A stretch of 64,000 bases of DNA from Naasia lichenicola (GTDB lineage: Bacteria > Actinomycetota > Actinomycetes > Actinomycetales > Microbacteriaceae): NCBI RefSeq assembly GCF_004801885.1, contig NZ_SSSM01000005.1:248001-312000 (forward strand), read 5' to 3'. A program made the translations under genes and the position numbers. The notes under the pieces were generated by a model. That model was not told the origin of the DNA. It was given only the letters and a program-made list of their open reading frames with translations, and ran no database searches. Positions 26,148-37,583 of this stretch are shown here, one piece after another; positions within the stretch are counted from its first letter, which is position 1, and the number at the start of each line of letters is the position of its first letter.

Positions 26148-26390
26148 ATGGCCCGAGCCAAGCTGCGCACACCGACCCCTGCCGACGATCTCCGCACCGG
26201 GGCGGATGCGCCGAACCCGGTCTGGTTCAAGCCCGTCATGTTCGGCTTCATGCTGCTCGGACTCGCCTGGATCATCGTCTTCTACGTCAGCCAGGGAACC
26301 CTGCCGATCCCCGATCTGCAGAGCTGGAACATCCTCATCGGATTCGGGATCGCCTTTGTCGGCTTCCTCATGACCACCCGTTGGCGCTGA
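26148..26390 (+). CDS. crgA: Cell division protein CrgA
   Basis: CrgA is a small actinobacterial divisome protein that interacts with FtsZ, FtsQ and PBPs. The 80-residue protein has two membrane helices (about 30-48 and 60-76) and the conserved NPVWFKPVMFG and MTTRWR segments. It sits in the conserved place between the pknB region and gyrA. DnaA-box-like motifs lie on both sides. Confidence 0.95.
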   Translation: MARAKLRTPTPADDLRTGADAPNPVWFKPVMFGFMLLGLAWIIVFYVSQGTLPIPDLQSWNILIGFGIAFVGFLMTTRWR

Positions 26391-26414
26391 GGTCGCCCCG
26401 TCACCCCTCTGGGG

Positions 26415-26430
26415 ATTACACCGGTGTAAT
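26415..26430. promoter_or_regulatory. Perfect 16-bp palindrome ATTACACCGGTGTAAT
   Basis: Perfect dyad in the gap between the convergent 3' ends of crgA and the rhomboid gene. It resembles a repressor operator but there is no downstream promoter on either side. An outer pair AGGTCGCC/GGCGACCT (26390-26397 with 26472-26479) can enclose it, so part of it may belong to a terminator structure. Confidence 0.45.
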
Positions 26431-26451
26431 TCTTCACACTGTGGAGGCGCC

Positions 26452-26460
26452 TGTGGATAA
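26452..26460 (-). promoter_or_regulatory. Perfect DnaA box TTATCCACA
   Basis: TGTGGATAA on the plus strand is an exact consensus DnaA box, 62-70 bp downstream of crgA. It lies about 15 kb from the candidate oriC. Confidence 0.5.
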
Positions 26461-26477
26461 CTTCGCCCGGCGGCGAC

Positions 26478-27170
26478 CTAGAAGGTCAGGACCGACCGGA
26501 GCGCGGTGAGAACGATGAGCACGCCGACGACCGCCGCCAGGAGAGCGATCTGCTGGTTGCGCTGCGACCGGCGGGGCGTCTGCACCAGGATGAGCGCGAC
26601 GACGCCTCCCGTGATGAGTCCCCCGACGTGGGCCTGCCAGGAGATCGAGGCCGTCACGAAGCTGAACACCAGGTTGATCCCGATGAGGATCACGAGGCCC
26701 GTGGTGTTGCCGCCGCTCTTGCGCGCGATGACGAAGAAGGTGGCGAGCAGGCCGTAGATCGCCCCGGATGCGCCGACGACCGGCTGCAGCGGCGAGGCGA
26801 GGAAGAGCACTGCCACGGAGCCGCCGAGCGTCGATATGAGGTAGAGCGCGACGAACTTGCCCGTTCCTATCAGCGATTCGACCTGACGGCCCATCAGCCA
26901 GAGGAAGAGCATGTTGAACAGGATGTGGAACGGACTGCTCGTCGAGTGCACGAGGGACACCGTGATCATCCGCCACGGCTCGAACGAGCCGAAGGCGGGG
27001 ATGGAATATGCGCCCGCGTACTGCAGGGCGTTGGTGACCCCGAGACCGGGGATCAGCTGGAGCAGGAAGACCAGGAGCGTGATCGTGATGATCGCGTAGC
27101 TGGCCGACGGCGCCACCGAACGGCGGAGGCGACGGAGGCCTGCCGCCAGTCCGGTGCCGTAGTTGGACAC
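26478..27170 (-). CDS. Rhomboid-family intramembrane serine protease
   Basis: The 230-residue protein has six or seven membrane segments, with catalytic S135 in GASGAIYG and H181 in QAHVGGLITGG. The loop WRMITVSLVHSTSSPFHILFN has the conserved His/Asn of the family. Substrates are unknown. It begins 4 bp after the cyclophilin gene, so the two form an operon. Confidence 0.93.
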   Translation of the reverse strand: MSNYGTGLAAGLRRLRRSVAPSASYAIITITLLVFLLQLIPGLGVTNALQYAGAYSIPAFGSFEPWRMITVSLVHSTSSPFHILFNMLFLWLMGRQVESLIGTGKFVALYLISTLGGSVAVLFLASPLQPVVGASGAIYGLLATFFVIARKSGGNTTGLVILIGINLVFSFVTASISWQAHVGGLITGGVVALILVQTPRRSQRNQQIALLAAVVGVLIVLTALRSVLTF

Positions 27171-27174
27171 GTCG

Positions 27175-27714
27175 TCAGGCGTCGGTGATGGTGACGCTCT
27201 TCAAGACCTGCTCCTCGCGCGGACGGTCGCGTCCGTCGGTCGGAACGGCTCCGAGAGCATCGACGATGGCACGCGACTCGTCATCCGCGACCTCGCCGAA
27301 GATCGTGTGCGCACCCTGCAGCCAGGTCGTCGGCGCAGTGGTGATGAAGAACTGGGAGCCGTTGGTTCCGCGGCCCCCGCGCTTGCCGGCGTTGGCCATG
27401 GCGAGGATGTAGGGCTGGGTGAAGTCGAGTTCGGGGTTGATCTCGTCGTCGAACTCGTAGCCGGGTCCGCCGGTGCCGGTGCCGAGCGGGTCGCCGCCCT
27501 GGATCATGAAGTTGGGGATGATGCGATGGAAGACGATGTTCGAGTACAGGGGTTCGGACTTCTTCTGCCCACTGGTGGGGTCGGTCCATTCGATGTCGCC
27601 CGTGGCGAGTCCGACGAAGTTCTTGACGGTCTTGGGTGCGTGGTTGCCGAAGAGGTTGACGCGGATATCGCCCTGCGTCGTGTGGAGGGTGGCGACCGCG
27701 GTGTGCTTGCTCAT
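27175..27714 (-). CDS. ppiA: Cyclophilin-type peptidyl-prolyl cis-trans isomerase
   Basis: This 179-residue cytoplasmic cyclophilin has FHRIIPNFMIQGGDP with the catalytic Arg, and GTNGSQFFIT. A short insertion (AGKRGGRGTNG) lies before the last motif. It is the first gene of the ppiA-rhomboid operon. The promoter TAGAAT is 6 nt before ATG 27714, so translation is probably leaderless. Confidence 0.94.
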   Translation of the reverse strand: MSKHTAVATLHTTQGDIRVNLFGNHAPKTVKNFVGLATGDIEWTDPTSGQKKSEPLYSNIVFHRIIPNFMIQGGDPLGTGTGGPGYEFDDEINPELDFTQPYILAMANAGKRGGRGTNGSQFFITTAPTTWLQGAHTIFGEVADDESRAIVDALGAVPTDGRDRPREEQVLKSVTITDA

Positions 27715-27720
27715 CCCCCG

Positions 27721-27726
27721 ATTCTA
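27721..27726 (-). promoter_or_regulatory. -10 hexamer TAGAAT of a predicted leaderless promoter (ppiA)
   Basis: TAGAAT is close to the consensus and ends 6 nt before ATG 27714 on the minus strand. A G-run (CGGGGG) fills the spacer. Confidence 0.6.
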
Positions 27727-27851
27727 TTGGGCCCTCACAAACTGCCCAGGGCGCTCTCAGCGGTCTGGGTGGCAAGATGGAGCAACGTTCGTCCGCAGAG
27801 GGCGCCCACTGGCATACCTACGCCGCATCGGCGTCATATTGGAGGCATGAG

Positions 27852-28463
27852 ATGAGTCTCACCCGCAAGCGCAAGAAAGAACTCAAGAAGCTCCGCGGCA
27901 GCGCTGAGGATCTCTGGCAGGAGCAGCAGGTCGTCCTCGACCGTGCTTCCGGAGTGTTCAAGGAGGCGTCTCGCCAGGCCACGCTGCTCGCGCAGGAGGA
28001 GGTCGTTCCCCGCGTGAAGACCACCTACGACGCGAAGCTCAAGCCGACGGTCGACAAGGGCTTCGTCTACGGACGCGCCGTCGCGAGCACGGCCAAGGAC
28101 AAGGTCGTCGACGACGTCATCCCCGCTGCCGCAGCGGTGGTCGGTTCGGCACTGTCGGTGCTCGAGCTGACGAAGGACGTCCGCGCCAAGATCGAGGAGT
28201 CTGCAGGCAAGGCGGGCAAAACGATCGGGAAGACCTCGAAGAAGGTCGCCAAGGCGGCTGCTGCCGGGAAGATCGCCAAGAAGCTTGCACCGGCACCCAA
28301 GAAGACCGGTCCCGGCGTCGGCACGATCGTGCTGATCGTGCTCGGCGTGCTGACGCTCGCCGGCGTCGCATACGCCGCCTGGCAGACCTTCCGGGCCGAC
28401 GACGACCTGTGGGTCGCCGACGATGAGCCCGAGGCAACCGGCACGGATACTCCGAAGGCCTGA
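27852..28463 (+). CDS. Uncharacterised Lys/Ala-rich membrane protein
   Basis: The family is not recognised. The 203-residue protein starts at ATG 27852, with GGAGG 6 nt upstream. A basic, helical N-terminal part (SLTRKRKKELKKLRG) is followed by an amphipathic coiled region (40-110) and a Lys/Ala repeat stretch (about 120-160, KKVAKAAAAGKIAKK). One membrane helix lies at about 165-185 (GTIVLIVLGVLTLAGVAYAAW), and the tail is acidic. The build resembles a nucleoid- or membrane-tethering protein, but that is only a guess. A strong terminator follows. Confidence 0.75.
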   Translation: MSLTRKRKKELKKLRGSAEDLWQEQQVVLDRASGVFKEASRQATLLAQEEVVPRVKTTYDAKLKPTVDKGFVYGRAVASTAKDKVVDDVIPAAAAVVGSALSVLELTKDVRAKIEESAGKAGKTIGKTSKKVAKAAAAGKIAKKLAPAPKKTGPGVGTIVLIVLGVLTLAGVAYAAWQTFRADDDLWVADDEPEATGTDTPKA

Positions 28464-28482
28464 TCGCTTCAGTGTCAAACAG

Positions 28483-28520
28483 GAACTGCCCGCCTCTCCT
28501 CTCGGAGCGGCGGGCAGTTC
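28483..28520. terminator. Bidirectional terminator
   Basis: GAACTGCCCGCC (28483-28494) pairs with GGCGGGCAGTTC (28509-28520), with an inner CTCC/GGAG stem. It is followed by TGTTAAG and lies between convergent genes. Confidence 0.8.
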
Positions 28521-28549
28521 TGTTAAGTGCTGGTTCGGCTGTGCGCGGA

Positions 28550-29785
28550 CTACTCGGCAGTCGCGGCGCGGGCGAGCTGCGCGCGACGGGTGAAGAGCAG
28601 CGATCCGCCGAGCAGGAGCAGGATGGCCGCGATGCCCATCGGCAGCATCGGGTCGAACCCGGTGCTGGCCAGCGCAGCGCTGACGGAAAGCGCGACGCTC
28701 TGCACTCCACCGGAGCTCTGACCGATGGCGACCAGGGTGTGGCTTCCACCGCCGAGTGCGGCGAGCTGCGCAGCGCTCAGTGTGATCTGTGAGGTGCCGT
28801 TCGACACCGGGAAGGTTCCGATGAAGGTCGGGCTGGAGTAGGCGTAGACGTCGACGAACGAGTCTCCGGAGTTCCAACCGAGGTTTGCGGTGTAGGACTT
28901 CTCGGAGCTCAGCGATGCGGGCAGCCCAACGGTCGACGACGTGATCGGGGCTGCCTGGTGAGCGGTCAAGTAGGTGGAAAGACTCCCTGCGTCACTTGCT
29001 GGTGCACTCACCGGGGCTTTCTTGGCGGCCGTGACTGCGGTGTTCATGAGCGATCTCACTGTCGTGTCCGAGAAGCCGGCCTTAGTCGCGGTGGCGAAGA
29101 AGCTGAGGCTCTTGCCGACCAGCGCATCGGTGACCATCAGGGTACTTCCGGTCTGGTCGTCGATCGGGCCTCCCGACTCTCCCGCGCTGTAGCCCCACTG
29201 GTATGTGAAGGCCGCGCCTGCCGGGAATCCGCTGACCGTGCCGGTCAGTGTGCTCCCGACTGTGGCATCGCCCGTGATCGTCACGGATCCCGGCATCGGC
29301 GCCAGCTCGAGCGAGATCGCGGGCACAGAGACCGTGCTGCCGGTCGGGACCGTGAACGTCGGGGACGTGTAGGGGAAAGTGGAGGAACTGCTACCGGAAG
29401 CCACGACGTAGTAATCACCCGGGCTCAGGAAGATGAAGGAGTAGTTGCCGGCGGAGTCCGTCTGGATCGACTGGACGGTATTTCCGGACGAATTCATCAG
29501 AGTGACGGTGACGAGGTCTCCAGCGGCGGAGCCCGCGATCGTCGCCGTTCCGGTGGCGAATCCGAAGGACATGATCGGCATGATCATGGGCTGCACGATG
29601 ATCGGGGTGATGGGGTCGGCGTGGGCCGGCGCTGCCAGCCCGAGTGCCGAGCCCGCCGCCAACGTCATCGCGATCCCGAGGCCTGCGATCCGTCGGGTCC
29701 GTCTGCCGGCCGGGTCGGAAGTTGCCGCGTGCGCGCCTCGATGCGCTGCGGTGGGGGTGATGGGGGAGGTCACGATGCGATCCAT
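28550..29785 (-). CDS. Secreted cell-wall protein with LASTG sorting signal
   Basis: The 411-residue exported protein has an extended signal peptide (Arg-rich start near 28-32, hydrophobic core 33-52, cleavage after AHA at about 56). The mature part begins with a Met/Ile/Pro-rich stretch and a carboxypeptidase-regulatory-like beta domain (about 75-145: GNYSFIFLSPGDYYVVASG). An Ig-like repeat (VTITGDATVGSTLTG) and a third beta domain (GWNSGDSFVDVYAYSS) follow. The end has L372-A-S-T-G376, a hydrophobic helix and a basic tail, a textbook sortase signal of the LAxTG type used by class E. A SrtE gene is 2.6 kb away. The role is probably adhesion or surface structure. The nearest start is ATG 29785; its RBS is weak. 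Confidence 0.85.
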   Translation of the reverse strand: MDRIVTSPITPTAAHRGAHAATSDPAGRRTRRIAGLGIAMTLAAGSALGLAAPAHADPITPIIVQPMIMPIMSFGFATGTATIAGSAAGDLVTVTLMNSSGNTVQSIQTDSAGNYSFIFLSPGDYYVVASGSSSSTFPYTSPTFTVPTGSTVSVPAISLELAPMPGSVTITGDATVGSTLTGTVSGFPAGAAFTYQWGYSAGESGGPIDDQTGSTLMVTDALVGKSLSFFATATKAGFSDTTVRSLMNTAVTAAKKAPVSAPASDAGSLSTYLTAHQAAPITSSTVGLPASLSSEKSYTANLGWNSGDSFVDVYAYSSPTFIGTFPVSNGTSQITLSAAQLAALGGGSHTLVAIGQSSGGVQSVALSVSAALASTGFDPMLPMGIAAILLLLGGSLLFTRRAQLARAATAE

Positions 29786-30060
29786 CTCTTGTTGGGGACA
29801 ATTTGAGGAAGGGGGCTGCGAACGCCCTCTCCGCCGAGCGGCGGGAGGCTGTTCGGATTCCTCGCGTTCGGAACCTATGCGCCCGCCGGCAACTCGGGGG
29901 CGTCGCCGCGCAGGAGCTGCGTGCCCCCTCTGTACCCCCAGAAAGGGGCTTGTACCCCGGATGACTCAACGTTGGGGTGCAATACCGATTGCCTGATTAG
30001 TCCGAGGTTTCGTCTCCCGAAGCATCAATCGTCAATCGAGCTTGTCGATGGTCTGACGTC

Positions 30061-31257
30061 CTAACTCGGGACCTTCTCGGGGGCGTCGAACGCCCCCGCC
30101 GGTGGATACCAGAACAGGATCGCGGCGGAGACGAGCCAGCCCGCGGCGACGAAGAGCATCAGCGCGAACGCGCCGGACGAGGCGAAGATGCCGGCGACCC
30201 CCGCTCCTATCGCCTCGGTGCTGATCCGCAGGGCCGCGCCCACGGTGAAGACCTGAGAGCGGACCTCGGGCGGGCTCTCCTCCCGTCGGATCAGCAGGAG
30301 CGAGGCCACGGCCGGGGCGATCGTCAGCCCCGAGATGCCGACGGCGAGAAGAGTGGCGGGGTAGCCGATGTCGAAGGCGGCGATCGCGCTGAAGATGCCG
30401 GTGACGGCGAATCCGACGAGCATCACATGCTGGGGCTGCCACCGCGCGGTGGACCAGACGGAGCTCACCAGGGCACCTGCGAGCCCTCCGATGGCGAGAG
30501 CGGTGACGATCCAGCCGGCCGCCGCGATGCCGCCCGTGCGCTCGAGCGCGATGGCCACCGCCGCGACAGGGATCGCACCAGAGCCGAGCTGCGTGAGAGT
30601 GCCGGCGAGCGTCGCGTTCGCGAGCGGTCGGTGCCGGACGAGGTGCGTCAATCCCATCCGGACGTCGGTGAGGATCGAGACCGGCTCGGTTCGCAGGGGG
30701 CGGGCGGGGATGGGCATCGTCGCCATCACGGCGCTTCCGGCAGCTGCTCCGATCGCCAGGAGCCAGATGGCCCACTGCGACGAGCCGGCGGCGATCGCAC
30801 CTGCAGCGATCGCGGGGCCTACGACACCGCCGACGTTGTAGGCAAGCGCGTCCTGTGCGTACGCATCGGCTGGTCGTCCAGGCATGATGTCGGCCGCGAA
30901 GCTGCTGAGCCCGCCCATGAACGCCGGGATGGTCGCGCCCGAGGCGAGCAGCGCGATGATCACCAGCCTCGCGGGAAGCGGGTCGAAGAAGCCGGTCATC
31001 ACGAAGGCGACCGCGGTGATGAGACCTGAGACGACCATGAGGCGGCGCGGCGCTCGCGATCGGTCGAGGGCCACCCCGATCAGTGGAGCGGCGATCACGC
31101 TGGGTGCGAGCGAGGCGGCGACGAACAGCGCGCCAAGCGGGACGCTGTCCGCTCGGTCGACCGCGATGACGACGAGAGCGACCCGCGCGCCTTCTCCGGC
31201 CATCCGGAGGGGGATGGCCGCAGCGAGGTAGCGAAGCGCGGGCACGGAGAGAGGCAT
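30061..31257 (-). CDS. MFS efflux transporter
   Basis: The 398-residue protein has about 12 membrane segments and an MFS signature between helices 2 and 3 (GVALDRSRAPRRLMVVSG). It resembles drug/metabolite exporters of the MFS_1 group. The substrate is unknown. The gene stands alone. The 275-bp gap to the surface protein (29786-30060) shows no clear terminator or RNA. Confidence 0.84.
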   Translation of the reverse strand: MPLSVPALRYLAAAIPLRMAGEGARVALVVIAVDRADSVPLGALFVAASLAPSVIAAPLIGVALDRSRAPRRLMVVSGLITAVAFVMTGFFDPLPARLVIIALLASGATIPAFMGGLSSFAADIMPGRPADAYAQDALAYNVGGVVGPAIAAGAIAAGSSQWAIWLLAIGAAAGSAVMATMPIPARPLRTEPVSILTDVRMGLTHLVRHRPLANATLAGTLTQLGSGAIPVAAVAIALERTGGIAAAGWIVTALAIGGLAGALVSSVWSTARWQPQHVMLVGFAVTGIFSAIAAFDIGYPATLLAVGISGLTIAPAVASLLLIRREESPPEVRSQVFTVGAALRISTEAIGAGVAGIFASSGAFALMLFVAAGWLVSAAILFWYPPAGAFDAPEKVPS

Positions 31258-31284
31258 GTCCTCTGCCCTCCGTTCACGGTCTTA

Positions 31285-31322
31285 ACGACTGAAGGACCGC
31301 TCGGAAGCGGTCCTTCAGTCGT
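31285..31322 (-). terminator. Terminator of the tRNA-Ile/tRNA-Ala unit
   Basis: Perfect 17-bp stem (31285-31301 with 31306-31322) and a 4-nt loop, directly after the tRNA-Ala 3' end and followed by TTAAG on the minus strand. Confidence 0.85.
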
Positions 31323-31394
31323 GGAGACGAGGGGAATCGAACCCCTAACCCCCGCCTTGCAAAGGCGGTGCTCTGCCAATTGAGCTACGTCCCC
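31322..31394 (-). tRNA. tRNA-Ala(TGC)
   Basis: 73-nt cloverleaf with acceptor GGGGACG/CGTCTCC (one G-U pair), anticodon loop TTTGCAA giving TGC, and T loop GGTTCGATTCC. The 3' CCA is not encoded. It lies 43 bp downstream of tRNA-Ile. Confidence 0.97.
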
Positions 31395-31437
31395 GAAGCT
31401 CTCGCCCGACCTTCTGAGGAAGGGCGAGAGTCTTGCG

Positions 31438-31511
31438 TGGGCCCACCAGGACTTGAACCTGGGACCTCTTCGTTATCAGCGAAGCGCTCTAACCGCCTGA
31501 GCTATGGGCCC
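31438..31511 (-). tRNA. tRNA-Ile(GAT)
   Basis: 74-nt cloverleaf with acceptor GGGCCCA/TGGGCCC, anticodon loop CTGATAA giving GAT, and T loop GGTTCAAGTCC. The 3' CCA is not encoded. It precedes tRNA-Ala in a two-gene unit downstream of the gyrA block. Confidence 0.97.
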
Positions 31512-31614
31512 GTTTTGGCCAGATATGACCTTACCCCACCGAAGCGAGGGTGACGAAATCTGGACCGGTCGGGGAGCACGGGCGCGAGGCGCTCTGCTCG
31601 ACCGCCGAGAGTGA

Positions 31615-32022
31615 CTACTGGTTGGCGAAACCGACGAGCAGGCCGCCGGTGATCCGCACGCTGAGGTTGTAGAGCACCGTCGTGATCGCGCCGAGTGCGG
31701 TTCCGACGATCGTGTTCAGCACGGCCACGACCAGTGCGAAGCCGAGGACCTGCGCCAGACCGAAGGTGTCGAGCAGACTGAAGCTGTCATCACCCGAGAC
31801 CTCGCCGATGACGTCGCTGAGTCGCGTGAAGATCCCGGTCTGGTTGAGCACCATCCAGACGAGGAAGGCGCCGACCACGAGCACGATGCCGAGGGCGACA
31901 GCGACGAGGAAGGACAGCTTCACCGCCGACCAGAAGTCGATGTAGACGAGCTTCAGGCGAACCTGCTTCGTCGCGGTCGGCCGCGAAGACTTCCGCGCCA
32001 ACTTGTCGGCGACACTAGTCAT
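31615..32022 (-). CDS. DUF3566 membrane protein
   Basis: The 135-residue protein has a short basic N terminus and two long membrane segments: about 30-60 ([21 protein letters not shown]) and 90-125 ([20 protein letters not shown]). DUF3566 proteins follow gyrA in most actinobacteria; their role is unknown. The start MTSVADK overlaps the gyrA stop by 8 bp, so it belongs to the gyrB-gyrA transcript. Confidence 0.92.
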   Translation of the reverse strand: MTSVADKLARKSSRPTATKQVRLKLVYIDFWSAVKLSFLVAVALGIVLVVGAFLVWMVLNQTGIFTRLSDVIGEVSGDDSFSLLDTFGLAQVLGFALVVAVLNTIVGTALGAITTVLYNLSVRITGGLLVGFANQ

Positions 32023-34633
32023 CCTGTGCGACGTCCTCTCCATCGTCCCCGGTGCCAGTGGGCTCCACGTCAGCGGAATCGGTGCTGTCCGACTCTGCGC
32101 TGTCAGCGGGCGCGACGTCCGTCTCGACGTCGTCCACCTGGGCAGCGGACTCCGGAATCTCCGAAGCCGCCGTGTTGGCCTCTAGATTACGTTCAGAGTT
32201 CTTCGCAACCGCGATGATTTTGTCCTCGTCGGCAAATCGGGCGAAAACTACTCCCATCGTGTCGCGACCCTTGGCGGGCACCTCCGCGACAGCCGACCGC
32301 ACGACCTTGCCTCCGGCGAGCACCACCAGGATCTCGTCGGACTCCTCCACCAGCAGCGCCCCGACCAGATCGCCGCGGGTCTCGTCGAGCTTGGCGACCT
32401 TGATGCCGAGCCCGCCGCGGTTCTGCACCCGGTACTGGTCGAGCGAGGTCCGCTTGGCGTAGCCGCCCTCGGTCACCACGAAGACGAACGCGGATTCGGT
32501 GTCGCCGGCGATCACGGACGCTCCGAGCAGCTGGTCGTCGCCGCGGAAGTGCATGCCGATGACTCCGGATGTGCTGCGACCCATGGGACGCATCGTGTCG
32601 TCGGTCGCCGTGAATCGGATCGACATGCCCTTGCGGGAGACCATGAGGACATCGGAGTCCTCGTCGACGAGCAGCGCCGAGACCAGCTCGTCGCCCTCGC
32701 GGAGGCTGAGCGCGATGATGCCGCCCGTGCGGTTGGTGTCGTACTCGGGGAGCGCCGTCTTCTTGACCAGGCCGCCACGGGTGGCGAGCACCAGGTACTG
32801 CGCCACGCTGTAATCGCGGATGTCGAGGACTTCGGCGATCTGCTCGTCGGGCTGCATGGCCAGCAGGTTGGCGACGTGCTGGCCCTTCGCATCGCGTCCG
32901 GCCTCCTGCACCTCGTACGCCTTGGCCCGGTAGACGCGGCCCTTGTTCGTGAAGAAGAGCAGCCAGTGGTGCGTCGTGGTGACGAAGAAGTGGTCGACGA
33001 TGTCGTCGGCGCGCAGCTGCGCGCCGCGGACTCCACGCCCCCCGCGATGCTGGCTGCGGTAGTTGTCGGATCGAGTGCGCTTGATGTACCCGCCGCGGGT
33101 GATGGTGAGGACCATCTCCTCCTCGGGGATGAGGTCCTCGACGCTCATGTCGCCGTCGAAGCCGAACATGATCTCCGTGCGGCGATCGTCGCCGAACTTG
33201 TCGACGATCTCGCGCAGCTCGTCGGAGATGATCTGCCGCTGTCGGCCGGGCTTGGCCAGGATGTCCTTGTAGTCGGCGATCAGGCGCTCGAGCTCGGCGG
33301 CCTGCTCGATGATCTTCTGCCGCTCCAGCGCGGCGAGGCGGCGCAGCTGGAGGCTGAGGATCGCGTTGGCCTGCACCTCGTCGACCTCGAGCAGCTCCAT
33401 GAGCCCCACGCGTGCGTCTTCGACCTCGGGCGAGCTTCGGATGAGCGCGAGCACCTCGTCGAGCATGTCGAGCGCCTTGAGATAGCCGCGGAGGATGTGG
33501 GCATCCGCCTCGGCCTTCCGCAGTCGGAACTCGGTGCGGCGGACGATGACCTCGACCTGGTGGTCGACCCACAGGCTGATGAAGCCGTCGATCGGCAGGG
33601 TGCGGGGCACACCGTCGACGATCGCCAGCATGTTGGCGCCGAAGTTCTCCTGCAGCTGGGTGTGCTTGTAGAGGTTGTTCAGCACGACCTTGGCGACCGC
33701 GTCGCGCTTGAGCACGATGACGAGGCGCTGGCCGGTGCGGCCCGAGCTCTCATCGCGGATGTCGGCGATGCCGGCGATGCGCTGATCCTTGACGAGCTCG
33801 GCGATCTTGATCGCGAGGTTGTCGGGATTGACCTGGTACGGCAACTCGGTGACGACGAGGCAGGTGCGACCCTGGATCTCCTCCACCGCGACGACGGAGC
33901 GCATCGTGATGGAGCCGCGGCCGGTGCGGTAGGCGTCCTGGATGCCCTTGACGCCGAGGATCTGCGCGCCGGTCGGGAAGTCTGGGCCCTTGATCCGGGC
34001 CAGGAGCGCTTCGAGGAGCTCCTCGCGATCGGCGTCGGGGTGCTCGAGCAGCCAGAGCGCGCCGTCGGCCACCTCGCGCAGGTTGTGGGGCGGGATGTTG
34101 GTGGCCATGCCGACCGCGATGCCGACGGAACCGTTGACGAGCAGGTTCGGGAACCGCGCCGGGAGCACCTTCGGCTCTTGGGTACGGCCGTCGTAGTTGT
34201 CCTGGAAGTCGACGGTGTCCTCGTCGATGTCCCGGACCATCTCGAGGGCGAGGGGTGCCATCTTGGTCTCGGTGTACCGGGAGGCGGCGGCCCCGTCATT
34301 GCCGGGAGAGCCGAAGTTGCCCTGGCCCAGTGCGAGCGGATAGCGCAGGCTCCACGGCTGGACGAGACGCACGAGGGCGTCGTAGATCGCGCTGTCGCCG
34401 TGGGGGTGGTACTGGCCCATGACCTCGCCCACCACGCGAGCGCACTTGCTGAACGCGCGGTCGGGGCGGTAGCCGCCGTCGAACATCGCATAGACGACCC
34501 GTCGGTGCACGGGCTTGAGGCCGTCGCGCACATCGGGCAGAGCTCGCCCGACGATCACGCTCATCGCGTAGTCGAGATAGGAGCGCTGCATCTCCAGCTG
34601 GAGGTCGACCGGCTCGATCTTGTCTGTTGCCAT
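32015..34633 (-). CDS. gyrA: DNA gyrase subunit A
   Basis: This is the ATP-dependent supercoiling topoisomerase subunit. The 872-residue protein has the winged-helix/tower domain with catalytic Y120 ([11 protein letters not shown]) and a C-terminal beta-pinwheel including the GyrA box (QHRGGRGV). The quinolone region [10 protein letters not shown] carries S81 and D85, the usual susceptible residues. The last 60 residues are acidic and Ser/Asp-rich ([20 protein letters not shown]). gyrB lies 91 bp upstream. No intein is seen. Confidence 0.98.
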   Translation of the reverse strand: MATDKIEPVDLQLEMQRSYLDYAMSVIVGRALPDVRDGLKPVHRRVVYAMFDGGYRPDRAFSKCARVVGEVMGQYHPHGDSAIYDALVRLVQPWSLRYPLALGQGNFGSPGNDGAAASRYTETKMAPLALEMVRDIDEDTVDFQDNYDGRTQEPKVLPARFPNLLVNGSVGIAVGMATNIPPHNLREVADGALWLLEHPDADREELLEALLARIKGPDFPTGAQILGVKGIQDAYRTGRGSITMRSVVAVEEIQGRTCLVVTELPYQVNPDNLAIKIAELVKDQRIAGIADIRDESSGRTGQRLVIVLKRDAVAKVVLNNLYKHTQLQENFGANMLAIVDGVPRTLPIDGFISLWVDHQVEVIVRRTEFRLRKAEADAHILRGYLKALDMLDEVLALIRSSPEVEDARVGLMELLEVDEVQANAILSLQLRRLAALERQKIIEQAAELERLIADYKDILAKPGRQRQIISDELREIVDKFGDDRRTEIMFGFDGDMSVEDLIPEEEMVLTITRGGYIKRTRSDNYRSQHRGGRGVRGAQLRADDIVDHFFVTTTHHWLLFFTNKGRVYRAKAYEVQEAGRDAKGQHVANLLAMQPDEQIAEVLDIRDYSVAQYLVLATRGGLVKKTALPEYDTNRTGGIIALSLREGDELVSALLVDEDSDVLMVSRKGMSIRFTATDDTMRPMGRSTSGVIGMHFRGDDQLLGASVIAGDTESAFVFVVTEGGYAKRTSLDQYRVQNRGGLGIKVAKLDETRGDLVGALLVEESDEILVVLAGGKVVRSAVAEVPAKGRDTMGVVFARFADEDKIIAVAKNSERNLEANTAASEIPESAAQVDDVETDVAPADSAESDSTDSADVEPTGTGDDGEDVAQDD

Positions 34634-34724
34634 GGTTCAGGGTCCTTTTCAGAAGGAGCGGGTCACACGCTGACTCAGCCGGGCGTCGACTCGTCGCTTC
34701 GCGACGGCTCAGCCACCGAGAGCG

Positions 34725-37079
<2,355 letters not shown>

Positions 37080-37583
37080 TCAGCCGTAAGTATCGCGCGG
37101 GCCGCGCCCTGGAACCGATCTGGGGCCCCGTTTCCAGTTGGGGGTGCCGGGGCCGTTGAAGACGATGCTGCTGATGCCCGCCTCCGGATAGCGCTGGAGG
37201 ATGCGCGTGACGATCTCGGTGCGCATCAGTCGGAGCTGGGTCGCCCATGCCGTCGCATCGCAGTCCACCTGCAGCACGCCGTCCACGACCGCGGTCGGCG
37301 TGGAGTGCTCTGCCGTCTCCGGTCCGGCGATCTCGTTCCATGCCGCGACCAGATCGCTCTGGGCCAGCGACTGCTCCCAGCCCATGGAGCGGGTGAGACC
37401 CGCAAGGGCATCTCCCACGGTCCCCGGGTCACGACCCGCCCCGAACGGCACCGATTCTCCGACTCCGGGCTGGCGGCGCTTCCGGCGAGGTCCGGGGCTG
37501 CGCGCGAGCTGACCGCCGAAGGAGACGCGGAAGCGCTGATAGACGGCACGCGCCTCGTCGATCACTCCGTCGTCATCACGCAT
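37080..37583 (-). CDS. dciA: DUF721 protein, DciA-like
   Basis: The 167-residue protein has a disordered, Arg-rich N-terminal half and a C-terminal DUF721 domain (GWEQSLAQSDLVAAWNEIAGPETAEHSTP). DciA proteins help load the replicative helicase DnaB in bacteria without DnaC; dnaB is also in this window. The start at ATG 37583 (MRDDDG) overlaps the recF stop by 8 bp. This is the conserved position between recF and gyrB in actinobacteria. Confidence 0.9.
   Translation of the reverse strand: MRDDDGVIDEARAVYQRFRVSFGGQLARSPGPRRKRRQPGVGESVPFGAGRDPGTVGDALAGLTRSMGWEQSLAQSDLVAAWNEIAGPETAEHSTPTAVVDGVLQVDCDATAWATQLRLMRTEIVTRILQRYPEAGISSIVFNGPGTPNWKRGPRSVPGRGPRDTYG

Noticed and set aside
31322-31511. tRNA-Ala/Ile as phage attachment site
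   Set aside because: No integrase, no duplicated tRNA end and no accessory genes nearby.
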